Part shown: positions 61,817 to 64,000 of the stretch, in pieces
Layout of the letters: each line of letters starts with the position of its first letter
Position numbering within the stretch: the stretch's first letter is position 1
Source: Lingula anatina
Lineage: Eukaryota; Brachiopoda; Lingulata; Lingulida; Lingulidae
DNA: 64,000 bases
Assembly (NCBI RefSeq): GCF_001039355.2
Contig: NW_019773848.1
Coordinates: 237,635 to 301,634, forward strand
Reading direction: 5' to 3'
Notes under the pieces: model-generated
Database searches by the model: none
Seen by the model: the letters and a program-made list of their open reading frames with translations, nothing else
What the model was told of the DNA's origin: nothing
Translations under genes and position numbers: made by a program

Positions 61817-62151
61817 TGCAGTCAGAGCTCCATGCTATAATGTGTTTAAGGAAAAGTTTAAAAGCCATAAGAGATGAAATGCAAAGTTAACTATTAACTT
61901 GGACAATGGAGATTTTGTACAAAGTTCAAGAGAAATATTCAGGTGATTAATGTCTAGAAATCCAGTTTGATTTGTAAACAAGAAATGATTTGCAGAAATT
62001 TGACATGTTATAGCCTAAAATTGGTTTTCTGCTCTCTGGAAGCTCATTTCAGAATGTGTTCCTATGTTTAATGATTAAAATTAATACCTAAATGAGAGGG
62101 TACTTAATAAGCAAACTGCAAACATATCATGTAAAATTAATTTTCTATTAG

Positions 62152-62495
62152 TTAAAGGGATAATAACTCTTCGTATAAGATCTATATTTCACAATAAAAA
62201 CATTGTGAACAACTCACAGAAATATAATATATTTTCTTTTACCACAAAAACGGCAGTTATAGCTATTATTCTGATATCTGAGCTTGTCTTTAGACCACAT
62301 GACCTCCACTGATGGCTATACTCTGTTATAATCTCTTAAGAGATTATAACATAAAAACAAACTTTCTAGAAAATAACCAGGGACTAACTTTGAATGTAAA
62401 AATGGATTCATTAACCAATGGTTAGTATAAAAAAATTGTTGTTTACTCCAGGAAAATCCATTTTTTGGCCAGAACAAAGACTTATTATCCCTTTA
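62152..62495. mobile_element. MITE with TTAAAGGGATAATAA inverted ends
   Basis: Starts TTAAAGGGATAATAA at 62152 and ends TTATTATCCCTTTAA at 62495, a perfect 15-bp inverted repeat. Contains a perfect 26-bp palindrome at 62325-62350 (half site GTTATAATCTCTT). The right half (ATGGATTCATTAACC, TTGTTTACTCCAGGAAAA) is recognisably related to intron sequence in peptide genes 1 (20820-20935) and 2 (27500-27620). It lies in the ZIP 3' UTR. No ORF. Confidence 0.8.
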
Positions 62496-62620
62496 AGCTT
62501 CTTTTAATTTATATTAGTAAATTTATTTAGCCTCTGTATCTTGAAATCTTTGTAACACAACTCTCTGGCATGTCCGATTTTATCACATACATGGAATATG
62601 GTTTTAAACCATGCAATGTG

Positions 62621-62626
62621 AATAAA
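62621..62626 (+). terminator. Candidate poly(A) signal of the ZIP gene
   Basis: AATAAA about 800 bases after the stop. Another AATAAA lies at about 63123. Which is used cannot be told from sequence. Confidence 0.4.
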
Positions 62627-63400
62627 ATTATGAGGTTAATTCTATTCAATGTAGCCTTGATCATAATGCAGTGTATCCATTGTCTTCTGAAATTACATGT
62701 ATCATGTCAACTTAGTTCATAATATTCATCAGCAGATAAGATTAACATTAATAGCAGTCCTGTTTTGGCTTTTAAATTGTGATAATGTAGTTGATGCTTT
62801 TCAACAAAGGAGCCAGGCCCTGCACAAGTTTTCACTAACATTAAAATTGTTTTCATTAAATTTGTGTGTGTTAAAATGTAAAGTAAAGCTCATTATACAG
62901 TGTCTGTTAAAAGTCTGATAGATTTTGTTCGATCAGTCTGTTTTTTAATTTCCTCTCACACTCCCTTTGACAATAGTGATGTGAACAACAAAGGGTATCT
63001 ATTAATAAATGTCCTCTCCGGATATCAAATGTATAATGAAATAATGCCAATTTTGTCTATAGCAAGCTTATTGTATGTGATATTGTGTATATACTCACAA
63101 CATATAAATTAAAGAATTTAGGAATAAATTTATTTTGTGGGTTGTTTAATTCACTATAAAACACACACGTGTAGGCATTTTTTTTTATTTTTAAGTGATC
63201 ATACTTCACTTTTTATTTTGAAAAAAAAAACAAAAAAAAAACGAGTGAGCCCATTCTCACGGCATGAGCACTTGACAATGTAAAATGTACATCCCCTCAC
63301 ACACATACACTACTACCACCGTCACGTTCACTTGAGCGCCTTCTGCCTTCTTAGATAATAATATATTGCAGTTTCCTTAAATGAAAAAAAATACAATACC

Positions 63401-63402
<2 letters not shown>

Positions 63403-63480
<78 letters not shown>
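63403..63480. repeat. (AT)n microsatellite
   Basis: Pure AT tract of 78 bases. Otherwise 62630-63980 shows no gene. Confidence 0.98.
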
Positions 63481-63483
<3 letters not shown>

Positions 63484-63983
63484 CAACACAAGGGGATATA
63501 ATATTCTTTTATACAAAGACCTCTGCCTTCTACAGTATTTAGACACCCAGGTGCCTTTCTTGTTCATATGAATCAAAAACCAAATGTCTGTTTACTTGGT
63601 CTGTGTGTGAAAGTAAGAAATATTGTAAATGTAAAACTTGAGTAAGGTCTTCTACAATGGAAATATATTATTTTCAGATTTTACTAAAAAGGAAGATATA
63701 AAGAAGCCTATCACTGAACCTAGTATATAATTGTATGCAAGTTGGCTCTGTAGGCCCTATACTCATAAGACCCGTGATAGCGATTCGTTTTTATTTAGAA
63801 AACAATTTAAACATTGATAATCATGTACGCAAAATTCTCCTGCACGATTGCGATGACTCACCGTCACGTGTTTTGCGGCATATCGTCGTTGTTGGATTGA
63901 ATCTAAACGGATGAATTAGCCTATGAATAGTCCCAAACCCAAGCTAAATCATTGTCACCAGGTAAAAAATATTACCGTTGGCT

Positions 63984-63993
63984 TATATAAATA
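63984..63993 (+). promoter_or_regulatory. Possible TATA box at the window edge
   Basis: TATATAAATA close to the window end, with a CACGTG word upstream at about 63865. Could be the promoter of a plus-strand gene beyond the window; AT-rich sequence makes chance occurrence likely. Confidence 0.2.
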
Positions 63994-64000
63994 ACTGAGT

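Noticed and set aside
63328-63576. Minus-strand frame over the (AT)n tract
   Set aside because: Mostly Ile-Tyr repeat from the dinucleotide tract; no gene evidence.

Overview
This is eukaryotic DNA: AT-rich, intron-rich, with consensus GT/AG splice sites, many microsatellites, miniature transposons and one assembly gap. The gene content fits an invertebrate, most likely a lophotrochozoan and probably a bivalve mollusc. That is an inference from the gene families and repeat style; no species-diagnostic sequence was identified.

Layout. (1) 70-15422 (+): most of WDR11, a double beta-propeller trafficking scaffold, with 29 distinct exons. The 5' end lies outside the window, and two exons are present twice around a single N. 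(2) 17107-17742 (+): an apparently intronless secreted protein with three four-cysteine modules joined by Thr/Ser/Pro-rich linkers. (3) 17830-38826 (+): a repeat-rich cluster of small three-exon secreted-peptide genes. Exon 1 encodes a signal peptide, exon 2 a run of four to eight arginines followed by an acidic stretch, and exon 3 a conserved acidic helix-like tail. Three copies look complete (20211-21105, 30742-33787, 36742-38826), one lacks exon 1 (27067-27789), and there are orphan or degenerate exons. The cluster was built by segmental duplication that also carried a WDR11 exon (now a pseudogene at 23664) and in one block lost the peptide gene. (4) 40031-45580 (-): a complete 11-exon fatty-acid transport protein / acyl-CoA synthetase (SLC27A type). 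(5) 48228-59643 (-): a complete STAND-type NTPase with a predicted N-myristoylation site, DUF4062, a NACHT-like P-loop domain and an alpha-helical TPR-like tail, in 22-23 exons. (6) 60707-61816 (+): an intronless ZIP zinc transporter, head to head with gene 5 across about 460 bp.

The housekeeping genes (WDR11, SLC27A, ZIP, STAND) do not form a functional unit with each other. The most unusual content is the arginine-run peptide cluster. Its precursor design (signal, cationic segment, acidic tail, no cysteines in the mature part) resembles linear antimicrobial peptide precursors such as those described for mussels, but I did not recognise a named family. Several near-identical duplications abut single N bases and may be uncollapsed haplotypes rather than real duplications; they are flagged.
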